A stretch of DNA of 64,000 nucleotides from JAIBJN01 sp035762005 (GTDB lineage Bacteria > Actinomycetota > Thermoleophilia > Gaiellales > Gaiellaceae): assembly GCA_035762005.1 (NCBI GenBank), contig DASTQA010000035.1, forward strand, positions 1-64,000. The letters are read 5' to 3'. Each line of letters begins with the position of its first letter. Position 1 is the stretch's first letter. The notes beneath the pieces were generated by a model that saw only the letters and a list, made by a program, of their open reading frames with translations, did not search any database and was not told the origin of the DNA. Shown here in pieces: positions 48,518 to 56,323 of the stretch. The position numbers and the translations under genes are program-made.

Positions 48518-51500
48518 CCCGGCTGCCCGCGCTCCCCGAGGACGACGGTGTCCAGGTGGGCGCGGGAGAGAGGGCTCGCCCACAGGCCCTCGACCCACGG
48601 CCGGCGCAGGAGGATCGAGCGCGGGTAGGCGATCGGGAGGATCGCCGCGTGCTCCGAGACCCAGAGCCGGTCGACCTCGTGGTAGGCGCGCATGCGCTCG
48701 CCCTGGTCGCGGAGCGACCGCCCCCGGTCGAGCAGCTCGAGGATCTCGTCGTCGCGGTAGAAGGGCCATTCCTCCCTGAGGAGGCCGCGGAAGAAGCCGT
48801 CGGGATCCGGGAAGTCGGCCATCCACCCGGTCCACCACATGTGCGAGCCGTCGAGCTCGCCCGCTTCGATCGGCGCGTGGGCGACGCGAAGGTTGACGCG
48901 GGCCCCGAGCGCCCGCCACTGGTCGGCGAGCTCCACCGGAGGCTGGAGCCAGTGCGGGACGAGGAACTCGAGCTCGGGCAGGCCCTTGCCGCCCGGGTAG
49001 CCGGCCTCGTCGAGGAGCGCCCGCGCCCGCGCGAGGTCGTAGTCGGGCGCCACGCGGTGGGAGTGCGCGGGCATCGCGGGAGGGATCGCTCCGCCGCGCG
49101 TCGCCGCCCGGGCGAGCGTCGGATACGTGGCCACGAAGAGCTCGCGGTCGACCGCGTGCGAGAACGCCTTGCGCACGTGAGCGTTCGAGAAGGGAGGCCG
49201 GTCGGCTGCGAAGCCGATGTACTGGAGCCCGAGCTCGGGCACGACGTCGCGCAGGGTCGCCGGCTCCTCCACCGGGATCGGCTGGTAGACGTGGAGGAGG
49301 TCCAGCTCGCCGCCGTGCCACCGCTCGATCATGTCCGAGCCGGTCGAGTGGAAGGAGAAGTGGATCTCGCGCACGTTGCCGTGCGCCCCGGCCCAGTAGG
49401 GGTTCGCCCGTAGGAGCGCGTGCTCCTTGTCCCACTCGACGAGGACGAAGGGGCCGTTGCCGACGAGGTTCTCCGGCTTCGCCCACTCGTCCCCGAGCGT
49501 CTCGCAGAGGTGGCGAGGCCACGGGAACGCCCAGGCCGACGTGAGGACGTAGGGGAAGTAGCTCCGGGGCTCCCGGAGGTTGACCTCGAGCGTCCGGTCG
49601 TCCAGCGCCTCGGCGTTCTCGACGTCCTCCATGAGGAACGCCGTGCGGGTCTCGAGCTCCCGCATGCGCCGCCAGGCGTAGGCGAAGTCGTCGGCGGTGA
49701 GGGGCTCGCCGTCGCTCCAGCGCTCGCCCTCGCGGATCCGGAAGAGGTACGTGAGGCCGTCGCTCGAGACGCGGAAGTTGTCCGCGATCGCCGGCACGAC
49801 GTTCAGCTCCGAGTCCACCATGAGGAGGCCGCGGAAGAGGAGCTCGGCGAAGTAGCCGGCCTCCGTCGTGTAGACGTCGCCCGGAGCGAGCTCGCGCGGG
49901 CGCTCCGACGCCGTCTCCAGGCGCTCGGTCGGCTCGAGCCGCGGCTCTTCCCCCACCCGGCAGCAGAACGCCTCGTCGTACATCTCCTCGGCGCGCTCGA
50001 AGTCGAACGCGAGGTGGTAGGCGAGCGCCATCTTGAAGAGCGTGTCGCGCGCGCGGCGCTCGTCGCCGATGCGGGCGAGGAACCCGCGGGCCTTGCCGTA
50101 GTGCTCGAGCGCCTCGGCGTCGGCGTAGACCGCACGGGCGGCGTCGCCGGCCTTGAGCAGGTAGTCGACCGCCTTCTCGGGCTCGTCGGCCTCCGTGAAG
50201 TGCCGCGCGAGGAGCCCGAACGGCACCCCGTCCGTGGAGTCCCGGTAGATCTCCTCGAGCGCCTCGCCGACGCGCCTGTGGAGCTTGCGTCGCTTCGAGT
50301 CGACGAGGCTCGCGTAGGCGACCTCCTGGACGAGGCCGTGGCGGAACCGGTACTCCGGGTTCGGACGCCGGCGCTTCTCGACGACGAGGTCGAGCCGCTG
50401 GAGCTCCGTGAGGGCGTGCATGAGCTGCTCGCGCGGCACGAGCCGCTCGAGGAGCGGCAGCCCGAACGTGCGCCCGGTCACGGCCGCGATCGAGACGACG
50501 TCGCGCGTCTCCGCGTCGAGCCGGTCGAGCCGCGCCTGGAGCGTCCCCTGGACGACGGCGGGGATCGTCAGCTCGTCCTCGTCCACGGCGAGGTCCCAGC
50601 CGCCGTTGAGGCGCCGGAGCGCGCCGCGCTCGACGAGGTCCCGGAAGGCCTCCTCGAGGAAGAACGGGTTTCCGCCGGAGCGCTCGGCGAGGAGCTCGGC
50701 GACCGCCTCGGGGATCTCGCCCTCGGCGGCGTTCCCGACGAGCGCCTTCGAGGAGTCGGCCGGCAGCGGCCGCACCTCGATCTCCCGGTAGCGGTGCGGG
50801 TAGTGCTGCCGCGCGCGCTCGCCGAGCCGCCACGAGCCGAGGTCGCGCTCGCTGCGGTAGAGGAAGAAGAGGGCGACGGCGGACTCGTCGGTGATCCCGA
50901 GGAGCGACTCGAGCAGCTCGAGCGTCGTCTCGTCGGCCCAGTGCAGGTCCTCGAAGACGAGGCAGAGCGGCAGCTCCTCGGCCAGCTTGCAGGCCAGGTC
51001 GTAGAACACCTCGAACGTCCGCGACTGGATGCTCTCGCGGTTGAGCTCGCGGATCGACTGGGCGGCGTCGGGCTCGAGCGTCAGCCCGACGATGCTCGCC
51101 AGGAACGGGTAGGCCTCGTCGCCGTCCTCCTGGCCGAGCAGGTGCGCGAGCTCGGCCTTCAGCTCGAGCCGGACCCTCGCCTCGGGCGTCGTCGCGCCCA
51201 CGCCGAGCCACTCGCGCAGGAGGTCGCGGATCGGCCAGTAGGGGAAGCTCTGCGCGTACGAGACGCCCCGCGCCTCGACGAAGCGCACGCGGTCGCGGTA
51301 GCGGTCGCGCACCTCCCAGACGAGGCGGGTCTTGCCGATCCCGGGCTCGCCCATGATCGAGACGATCGAGCCGCGGCCCTCGACGAGCGCGTCCATCGTC
51401 CGCTCGAGCACCGTGAGCTCGAAGTCGCGGCCCACGAGCGGGAGGCTCGGCGGAGCCGGCTCCGACTCGAGCAGGCGCGTGACCCGGAAGACGTCGAGCG

Positions 51501-52050
51501 GCACGCTCACGCCCTTCAGCTCCCGGGAGCCCAGCTCCTCGAGCTCGAAGCAGCTCTCGACCTGGCGCTTCGTGGTCGGGCCGATGGCGACCCCTCCCTC
51601 GCCGGCGACCTCCTGGAGCCGGGAGGCGACGTTCACCGTCTCGCCGAGCGCGTTCCAGCGGTCGTAGCCGTCCTCGCCGTCCCGCTGCGCTCCCACGACC
51701 ACCGGCCCCGTGTTGACGCCGATGCGGACGGAGAGCGGGACGCCGTACGCCGCCTCCACCTCCTGCGCGTACTGCGCGAGCGCCCGCTGGATGGCGAGGG
51801 CGGCGCGGAGCGCCCGCTCGGCGTCGTCCTCGTGGGCCACGGGGACGCCGAAGAAGGCCAGCATCTGGTCTCCGACGAGCTGCGCGACCGTCCCGTCGAA
51901 GCGGCGCACCTGCTCGCTCATGACCCGCATGACCTCGTCGATCAGGAACTTCGAGCGCTCAGGCCCCAGCGCCTCCGCGATCGCCGTCGAGCCGACGACG
52001 TCGGCCACGAGGACGGAGACGATCCTGCGCTCTCCCGTCGCAACCGCCAT
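48514..52050 (-). CDS. Class III adenylate/guanylate cyclase fused to AAA ATPase, TPR-like region and family 5 solute-binding protein
   Basis: 1178 residues. The cyclase domain (about 10-190) has both metal Asp, D17 in VLVADVVGSTA and D61 in QLVGDQMLAFFG, and transition-state residues N140 and R144 in NALGETVNVASRL. The AAA-type ATPase (about 205-480) has Walker A GEPGIGKT (234-241) and Walker B CLVFEDLHWAD (363-373). A helical, TPR-like region follows (about 500-700). Residues about 715-1175 are a whole SBP_bac_5 domain: LFRGLLMVDSELNVVPAIAD, WSDGEPLTADDFAYAWRRM, NGPFVLVEWDKEHALLRANP, HVRKAFSHAVDRE. No signal peptide or membrane segment is seen, so the binding domain should be cytoplasmic. 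ATG seven bases after TATAAC (52063-52058). Confidence 0.9.
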   Translation of the reverse strand: MAVATGERRIVSVLVADVVGSTAIAEALGPERSKFLIDEVMRVMSEQVRRFDGTVAQLVGDQMLAFFGVPVAHEDDAERALRAALAIQRALAQYAQEVEAAYGVPLSVRIGVNTGPVVVGAQRDGEDGYDRWNALGETVNVASRLQEVAGEGGVAIGPTTKRQVESCFELEELGSRELKGVSVPLDVFRVTRLLESEPAPPSLPLVGRDFELTVLERTMDALVEGRGSIVSIMGEPGIGKTRLVWEVRDRYRDRVRFVEARGVSYAQSFPYWPIRDLLREWLGVGATTPEARVRLELKAELAHLLGQEDGDEAYPFLASIVGLTLEPDAAQSIRELNRESIQSRTFEVFYDLACKLAEELPLCLVFEDLHWADETTLELLESLLGITDESAVALFFLYRSERDLGSWRLGERARQHYPHRYREIEVRPLPADSSKALVGNAAEGEIPEAVAELLAERSGGNPFFLEEAFRDLVERGALRRLNGGWDLAVDEDELTIPAVVQGTLQARLDRLDAETRDVVSIAAVTGRTFGLPLLERLVPREQLMHALTELQRLDLVVEKRRRPNPEYRFRHGLVQEVAYASLVDSKRRKLHRRVGEALEEIYRDSTDGVPFGLLARHFTEADEPEKAVDYLLKAGDAARAVYADAEALEHYGKARGFLARIGDERRARDTLFKMALAYHLAFDFERAEEMYDEAFCCRVGEEPRLEPTERLETASERPRELAPGDVYTTEAGYFAELLFRGLLMVDSELNVVPAIADNFRVSSDGLTYLFRIREGERWSDGEPLTADDFAYAWRRMRELETRTAFLMEDVENAEALDDRTLEVNLREPRSYFPYVLTSAWAFPWPRHLCETLGDEWAKPENLVGNGPFVLVEWDKEHALLRANPYWAGAHGNVREIHFSFHSTGSDMIERWHGGELDLLHVYQPIPVEEPATLRDVVPELGLQYIGFAADRPPFSNAHVRKAFSHAVDRELFVATYPTLARAATRGGAIPPAMPAHSHRVAPDYDLARARALLDEAGYPGGKGLPELEFLVPHWLQPPVELADQWRALGARVNLRVAHAPIEAGELDGSHMWWTGWMADFPDPDGFFRGLLREEWPFYRDDEILELLDRGRSLRDQGERMRAYHEVDRLWVSEHAAILPIAYPRSILLRRPWVEGLWASPLSRAHLDTVVLGERGQPG

Positions 52051-52057
52051 ACGCGGA

Positions 52058-52063
52058 GTTATA
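52058..52063 (-). promoter_or_regulatory. -10 box (TATAAC) of the cyclase fusion gene
   Basis: TATAAC on the minus strand, seven bases before the ATG: a leaderless layout. The divergent MscS-like gene starts 85 bp to the right. Confidence 0.55.
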
Positions 52064-52134
52064 GCCGTGCGAGTGTCCCGCAGCGCCCGCGCGGGAAGGG
52101 AACTGCCGTCAACCGATTCAAGGGGGTTCCTCCC

Positions 52135-53037
52135 ATGCTCCTGGCAGACATCGGCGACAGCGTCCAGCGCGGGTTCGACGAGTTCGCGACCTGGGTGCCC
52201 CGGTTCGCCGCGTTCCTCGTCATCCTCCTCGTCGGCTACCTGCTCGCGAGGGTTCTCGCCGGCCTGCTCCGGCGCCTGCTCGAGCGCGTCGGATTCGACC
52301 TCGCCGCGCAGCGCGGGACCGCCGGGACCTTGGTGCGGAAGGTGACGGGGAGGCCGTCCGCGCTGCTGGCCACGATCGCGTTCTGGGCCCTCTTCCTCGG
52401 CGCCGTCTCGATCGCGCTCGACGCGCTCGGGATCGAGGCCGTGGACAGCTTCGTCGCGACGGTCTGGGCCTACATCCCGAACGTCGTCGCCGCGCTCCTC
52501 ATCTTCCTCGCCGCGGGCGCGCTCGCCGCGGGCGTCTCGGCGCTCGTCTCCCGCACGATGGGCGAGACGACGACGGGCCGTGTCGTCGCCACGGCGGCGC
52601 CGATCCTGATCATGGCGATCGCCGGCTTCATGATCCTCGACCAGCTCGAGATCGCCGAGACGATCGTGACGATCACGTACGCCGCGCTCGTGGGCGCGAT
52701 CGCCCTCGGCATGGCGCTGGCGTTCGGCCTCGGCGGGCGCGAGGTCGCCGCCGAGATGCTGCGCGGGGCCTACGAGGGACAGCGCCTGCAGGTGCGCGAG
52801 GACCTGCGCGTCGGCAGCGAGCGGGCGAAGGCCGAGGCGGCGCGCGCCCGCGAGCGGCTCGAGGCCGAGCGGGGCGCCGAGCCGGCCACGGAGACGGACA
52901 CGGTCGTGGCGCCCTACCAGGCGGCGCCGGCCGGCGTCGACGAGGAGCCCCTGCTCGAGGAGGGGACGTCTCGCCCCCGGAAGCAGCGGTCGTTCCGTAG
53001 CCGGCCGCCGCAGAAGCGCCAGGGGCCGCCGGTCTAG
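52135..53037 (+). CDS. MscS-like / TM-helix-repeat membrane protein
   Basis: 300 residues with about four or five membrane helices (FAAFLVILLVGYLLARVLAG, ATIAFWALFLGAVSIALDAL, AALLIFLAAGALAAGVSALV, APILIMAIAGFMILDQLEIA, AALVGAIALGMALAFGLGG). The last reads like the pore helix of small-conductance mechanosensitive channels. The helix-repeat N terminus matches the TM_helix/CmpX group, which lacks the large MscS cytoplasmic beta domain. The C-terminal tail is charged (EGQRLQVREDLRVGSER) and disordered. ATG after a G-rich segment; it shares CTAG with dus. Confidence 0.8.
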   Translation: MLLADIGDSVQRGFDEFATWVPRFAAFLVILLVGYLLARVLAGLLRRLLERVGFDLAAQRGTAGTLVRKVTGRPSALLATIAFWALFLGAVSIALDALGIEAVDSFVATVWAYIPNVVAALLIFLAAGALAAGVSALVSRTMGETTTGRVVATAAPILIMAIAGFMILDQLEIAETIVTITYAALVGAIALGMALAFGLGGREVAAEMLRGAYEGQRLQVREDLRVGSERAKAEAARARERLEAERGAEPATETDTVVAPYQAAPAGVDEEPLLEEGTSRPRKQRSFRSRPPQKRQGPPV

Positions 53038-54092
53038 CCCCCGCCGTAGATCGAGATCGGGAGGTCGAGGAGCACGCCCTCCTCGGCCGGCGCCGCCCCC
53101 TCGAGCCGGGCGAGCACGTCGGCCGCACCCGGGGCCGCCGCGAGCAGCCGCTCCTCGACCTCCCCGAGCGTCGCGAGCTGCACGAGCTCCTGCTTGAACG
53201 GTCGCGGGAAGCGGCCGCGGCCGAGGTACCACCCGTAGAACTTCTTCAGGAACCCCGTCGCGCGCCGCTCGCCGAGCTCGTCGACCGCGGCGCGCAGGAA
53301 GACGACGAGCTCCGCGACGACCTCCTCGCGGCCGGGCTCTCCCTCGCGCACGCCTGCGATCTCGCCGACCGCCCAGGGGTTCCCCTGCGCGGCCCTCCCG
53401 ACCATGACGGCGGCGCAGCCGGTCTCGTCCAGGAGCTCCTGCGCCCGCTCGCGGGAGCCGACGTCCCCGGAGGCGACGACGGGGACGTCGGCGACCTCGA
53501 CGAGCTCCGCCGTCAGCGAGTGGTCGGCCGTGCCCGTGTACATCTGCCTCGCCGAGCGCGGGTGGAGCGTGAGCGAGGCTGCGCCGGCCTCGACGAGGCG
53601 GGGACCGACCGAGAGCGCGGCCCGCGAGCCGTTCTCCAGGCCGCGGCGCATCTTCACGGTGACCGGGACCTCCACCGCGGCCGCGACGGCCGCGACGATC
53701 CGGCACGCGCGGTCGGGCTCCTCCAGGAGCGTCGCCCCGGCGCCGGTCTTCGTCACCTTGCGGACGGGGCAGCCGAAGTTGATGTCGACGATGTCCGCCC
53801 CCGCGTCCTCCACCATGCGGGCAGCCTCCGCCATGACCACGGGCTCGGAGCCGAAGATCTGGACGGCGAGCGGGCTCTCGTCTCGCCCGAGGCGGAGGTA
53901 GCCGAGCGTGCGCTCGTTCCCGTGCTGCAGCCCGGCGCAGCTCACCATCTCGGAGCACACCAGGCCGGCGCCGTAGCGGCGCCCCTGGCGCCGGAACGCC
54001 TGGACGCTCACGCCCGCCATGGGCGCGAGCACGACGCGGCTCGGGACCTCGACGTCCCCGATGCGCCAGGGCGACTGGATCTGCACTCCCAT
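53034..54092 (-). CDS. dus: tRNA-dihydrouridine synthase, DusB type
   Basis: FMN enzyme that reduces uridines in the tRNA D-loop. 352 residues: VVLAPMAGVSVQAFRR, VCSEMVSCAGLQHGNE, LAVQIFGSEPVVMAEAARM, the catalytic Cys in VDINFGCPVRKVTKTGAG, VTVKMRRG, TLHPRSARQMYTGTADHS and ASGDVGSRERAQELL. ATG nine bases after TACGAT (54107-54102), leaderless. Third tRNA-modification gene in the window with truA and tilS. In the next 120 bp greA starts in the opposite direction. Confidence 0.93.
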   Translation of the reverse strand: MGVQIQSPWRIGDVEVPSRVVLAPMAGVSVQAFRRQGRRYGAGLVCSEMVSCAGLQHGNERTLGYLRLGRDESPLAVQIFGSEPVVMAEAARMVEDAGADIVDINFGCPVRKVTKTGAGATLLEEPDRACRIVAAVAAAVEVPVTVKMRRGLENGSRAALSVGPRLVEAGAASLTLHPRSARQMYTGTADHSLTAELVEVADVPVVASGDVGSRERAQELLDETGCAAVMVGRAAQGNPWAVGEIAGVREGEPGREEVVAELVVFLRAAVDELGERRATGFLKKFYGWYLGRGRFPRPFKQELVQLATLGEVEERLLAAAPGAADVLARLEGAAPAEEGVLLDLPISIYGGG

Positions 54093-54101
54093 CCGGGGGG
54101 A

Positions 54102-54107
54102 ATCGTA
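54102..54107 (-). promoter_or_regulatory. -10 box (TACGAT) of dus
   Basis: Minus-strand TACGAT nine bases before the dus ATG. The greA -10 box is 37 bp away on the other strand. Confidence 0.5.
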
Positions 54108-54143
54108 ACCCGGGCGGGAAGGTTTGCCCCTTGACGGAACGGC

Positions 54144-54149
54144 TACAAT
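54144..54149 (+). promoter_or_regulatory. -10 box (TACAAT) of greA
   Basis: Near-consensus TACAAT. Predicted start near 54157, giving a ~55-base leader that folds (see next entry). A TTGACG seven bases upstream is too close to be a -35. Confidence 0.6.
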
Positions 54150-54151
54150 GT

Positions 54152-54181
54152 CCGCCGCTAAGGCGGCGCCGAAAGCGCCGC
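54152..54181 (+). promoter_or_regulatory. Hairpin in the greA leader with an alternative pairing
   Basis: GCGGCGC (54163-54169) pairs with GCGCCGC (54175-54181) across loop CGAAA. The GGCGG at 54162-54166 can instead pair with CCGCC (54152-54156). The two structures exclude each other. No T-run follows, so it is not a terminator by itself. Confidence 0.5.
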
Positions 54182-54211
54182 ATTCGTCTGTCTGGGGGTA
54201 TGGAGGACGTC

Positions 54212-54685
54212 GTGAAGGAAGTGATTCTCACTCCGGAGGGTCATACGAGGCTCAGGGAGGAGATCGAGCATCTCTCCACCGTGAAGCGTCGCGAGGTTGC
54301 GGAGCGCATCAAGCAGGCGCGGGAGTTCGGCGACATCGCCGAGAACTCCGAGTACGACGACGCGAAGAACGAGCAGGCCATGCTCGAGCACCGCATCGCC
54401 ATGCTCCAGGAGCGCCTCAAGAACGCGCGCGTGATCGAGAAGGGGGAGGTCACGACCGACGTCGTCGGCGTCGGCACGAAGGTCCGCCTCCGCGACGTCG
54501 ACGCGAAGGAGACGATCGAGTACACGATCGTCGGCTCCGCCGAGGCGAACCCGGCCGAGCAGAAGCTCTCGAACGAGTCGCCGGTCGGCAAGGCGATCAT
54601 CGGGCGCAAGAAGGGCGAGACCGTCGAGGTCGCCGCCCCGCGCGGCTCGCTGAAGTACAAGATCATGGACATCCAGGCGGCGTAG
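54212..54685 (+). CDS. greA: Transcription elongation factor GreA
   Basis: Rescues backtracked RNA polymerase by stimulating transcript cleavage. 157 residues. The N-terminal coiled coil ends in the catalytic acidic loop FGDIAENSEYDDAKNEQ, with VILTPEGHTRLREEIEHL before it and LLSNESPVG-type C-terminal PPIase-like fold (KLSNESPVGKAIIGRKKGET). I chose GTG 54212 because GGAGG lies five bases upstream; ATG 54200 is in frame. TACAAT promoter with a folded leader. Confidence 0.95.
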   Translation: MKEVILTPEGHTRLREEIEHLSTVKRREVAERIKQAREFGDIAENSEYDDAKNEQAMLEHRIAMLQERLKNARVIEKGEVTTDVVGVGTKVRLRDVDAKETIEYTIVGSAEANPAEQKLSNESPVGKAIIGRKKGETVEVAAPRGSLKYKIMDIQAA

Positions 54686-54725
54686 GCCGGCGGCTGCGAA
54701 CGGCCGGCGCCGGCTCGTCTCCTTT
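54686..54725 (+). terminator. Candidate terminator after greA
   Basis: GCCGGCG (54686-54692) and CGCCGGC (54708-54714) form a 7-bp stem with a 15-base loop, followed by TCGTCTCCTTTT. It begins one base after the greA stop codon. The T-run is imperfect. Confidence 0.5.
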
Positions 54726-54817
54726 TCGACACCCTCGATTCGGCGGCCGCGGACGCGGTCGACCGGGCGAGCCCGGCGCGGGGCCCTGGAGTGCGATAAG
54801 CCGGCCGCGTCCTGCCC

Positions 54818-54832
54818 GCTCGTGTCACGAGC
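54818..54832. repeat. 15-bp palindrome GCTCGTG-T-CACGAGC
   Basis: Perfect 7-bp arms around a T. Its CTCGTG/CACGAG arms match repeat B copy 1, but the loop is reduced to one base. It lies 72 bp upstream of repeat B copy 3, in the 273-bp greA-lysS gap. Confidence 0.6.
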
Positions 54833-54903
54833 ACGAAGTCCGCGGACGGCTCGGGCGGCGGCGGCGAGCTCCCCCGGTACCGTCCCTCTCCGACCGGCAG
54901 CGG

Positions 54904-54924
54904 CTTGTGCGTGTGAAACACAAG
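54904..54924 (+). repeat. Stem-loop repeat B, copy 3 (upstream of lysS)
   Basis: CTTGTG, loop CGTGTGAAA, CACAAG; arms extend one more G-C pair to 7 bp (54903-54925). It ends 21 bp before the lysS -10 box, close to its -35 region. Confidence 0.75.
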
Positions 54925-54945
54925 CTCGGTCGCGCCGCCCGCCAC

Positions 54946-54951
54946 TAGACT
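54946..54951 (+). promoter_or_regulatory. -10 box (TAGACT) of lysS
   Basis: TAGACT ends seven bases before the ATG: leaderless layout. It may also drive the coupled glycosyltransferase. Confidence 0.55.
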
Positions 54952-54958
54952 CGCCGCG

Positions 54959-56323
54959 ATGACGGCCCTGCCCAACCGCTATCCCGACCGGGACGAGGTG
55001 GCCGCGGTCCGGGCGGAGGCCGACCGCCTCGCCCCCGGGCAGGAGGGCGAGGCGACGCGCCGGCTCGCGGGGCGTGTGCTCGGGCGCCGAGGGCACGGCA
55101 AGCTCGTCTTCCTCGACCTCGTCGACCGCTCCGGGCGGATCCAGCTCCTCTGCGAGACCGTGCGCACCGGCGACGTCGACGTCGACCTCGGCGACATCGT
55201 CGGCGCGAGCGGCCGGCCGACGAAGACGAGGCGCGGGGAGCCCTCGCTCGCCGTGGACGAGCTCCTGCTGCTCGCGAAGATCGCGCGCCCGCTCCCGGAC
55301 ACCTACCACGGCCTCGTCGACGCCGAGACCCGCTACCGCAAGCGCTACCTCGACCTGCTTGCCAACGAGGAGACGCGCCGCGACTTCATCCTGCGAAGCC
55401 GGATCGTCGCCTCCATCCGCCGCCGTCTCGACGAGGCGGGCTTCGTCGAGGTCGAGACGCCCGTGCTCCAGCCGCGCTACGGCGGTGCGTTCGCCGAGCC
55501 GTTCGTCACCCGCTCGCACACGCTCGACGCCGACCTCTACCTGCGGATCGCCACCGAGCTCTACCTCAAGCGCCTCGTCGTCGGCGGCCTCGAGAAGGTG
55601 TACGAGCTCGGGAAGGACTTCCGCAACGAGGGCGTGTCCTACAAGCACCAGCCCGAGTTCACCATGCTCGAGTGGTACGAGGCCTTCGCCGACTACCGGG
55701 ACACGATGGTCCGCGTCGAGGAGCTCGTGGCCGGCGTCGCGCAGGACGTGCTCGGGACGACGACGGTGTCCTTCCGGGGTCACGAGGTCGACCTGGCTCC
55801 GCCCTGGCAGCGGCTGACGCTCGTCGCCGCGCTCGAGGAGCTCGGGCTCTGGACTCGGGACGAGGCCGACCTCCGGCGGCGCCTCGAGGAGCGCGGCGTC
55901 GACACGGCGGCCGACCGCTCCTGGGCCCAGCTCGTCGACCACGCGCTGAGCCACTTCGTCGAGCCCGAGCTGATCCGGCCCACGATCCTCCACGACTACC
56001 CGGTCGAGGTCTCGCCCTTCGCCCGCAGGACGGTCGACGACCCGACGCTCACGGAGCGCTTCGAGTACTTCGCGGCGGGCATGGAGCTCGGGAACGCCTA
56101 CTCGGAGCTCATCGACCCCGACGAGCAGAAGGGTCGTCTCGAGGCGCAGGCGGCCGAGACGGGGGGGACGCCGGGCGACCCGGACTTCGTCGAGGCGCTC
56201 TCGTACGCGATGCCGCCGACGGGCGGCCTCGGCCTGGGCCTCGATCGCCTGGTGATGCTGATGACGGGCCGGGAGACGATCCGCGACGTCATCCTCTTCC
56301 CGGCCCTCCGCGAACGGGAATGA
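54959..56323 (+). CDS. lysS: Lysyl-tRNA synthetase, class II
   Basis: 454 residues. The N-terminal OB anticodon-binding domain (RLAGRVLGRRGHGKLVFLDL, RIQLLCET) is followed by the class II catalytic core. Motif 1 is around RRRLDEAGFVEVETPVLQP, motif 2 is FRNEGVSYKHQPEFTMLEWY, and motif 3 is GGLGLGLDRLVMLM. Slightly shorter than the ~500 of E. coli LysS because of a trimmed N terminus. ATG seven bases after TAGACT. Its TGA overlaps the ATG of a glycosyltransferase, an unexpected coupling to the exopolysaccharide genes. Confidence 0.96.
   Translation: MTALPNRYPDRDEVAAVRAEADRLAPGQEGEATRRLAGRVLGRRGHGKLVFLDLVDRSGRIQLLCETVRTGDVDVDLGDIVGASGRPTKTRRGEPSLAVDELLLLAKIARPLPDTYHGLVDAETRYRKRYLDLLANEETRRDFILRSRIVASIRRRLDEAGFVEVETPVLQPRYGGAFAEPFVTRSHTLDADLYLRIATELYLKRLVVGGLEKVYELGKDFRNEGVSYKHQPEFTMLEWYEAFADYRDTMVRVEELVAGVAQDVLGTTTVSFRGHEVDLAPPWQRLTLVAALEELGLWTRDEADLRRRLEERGVDTAADRSWAQLVDHALSHFVEPELIRPTILHDYPVEVSPFARRTVDDPTLTERFEYFAAGMELGNAYSELIDPDEQKGRLEAQAAETGGTPGDPDFVEALSYAMPPTGGLGLGLDRLVMLMTGRETIRDVILFPALRERE

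Noticed and set aside
54131..54136. TTGACG as -35 box of greA
   Set aside because: Only seven bases separate it from the TACAAT box; 16-18 are needed.
52051..54231. About 727 extra N-terminal codons in frame with the cyclase fusion
   Set aside because: They are antisense to the MscS-like gene and off-frame over dus, lack domains, and lie upstream of the TATAAC promoter and ATG at 52050.
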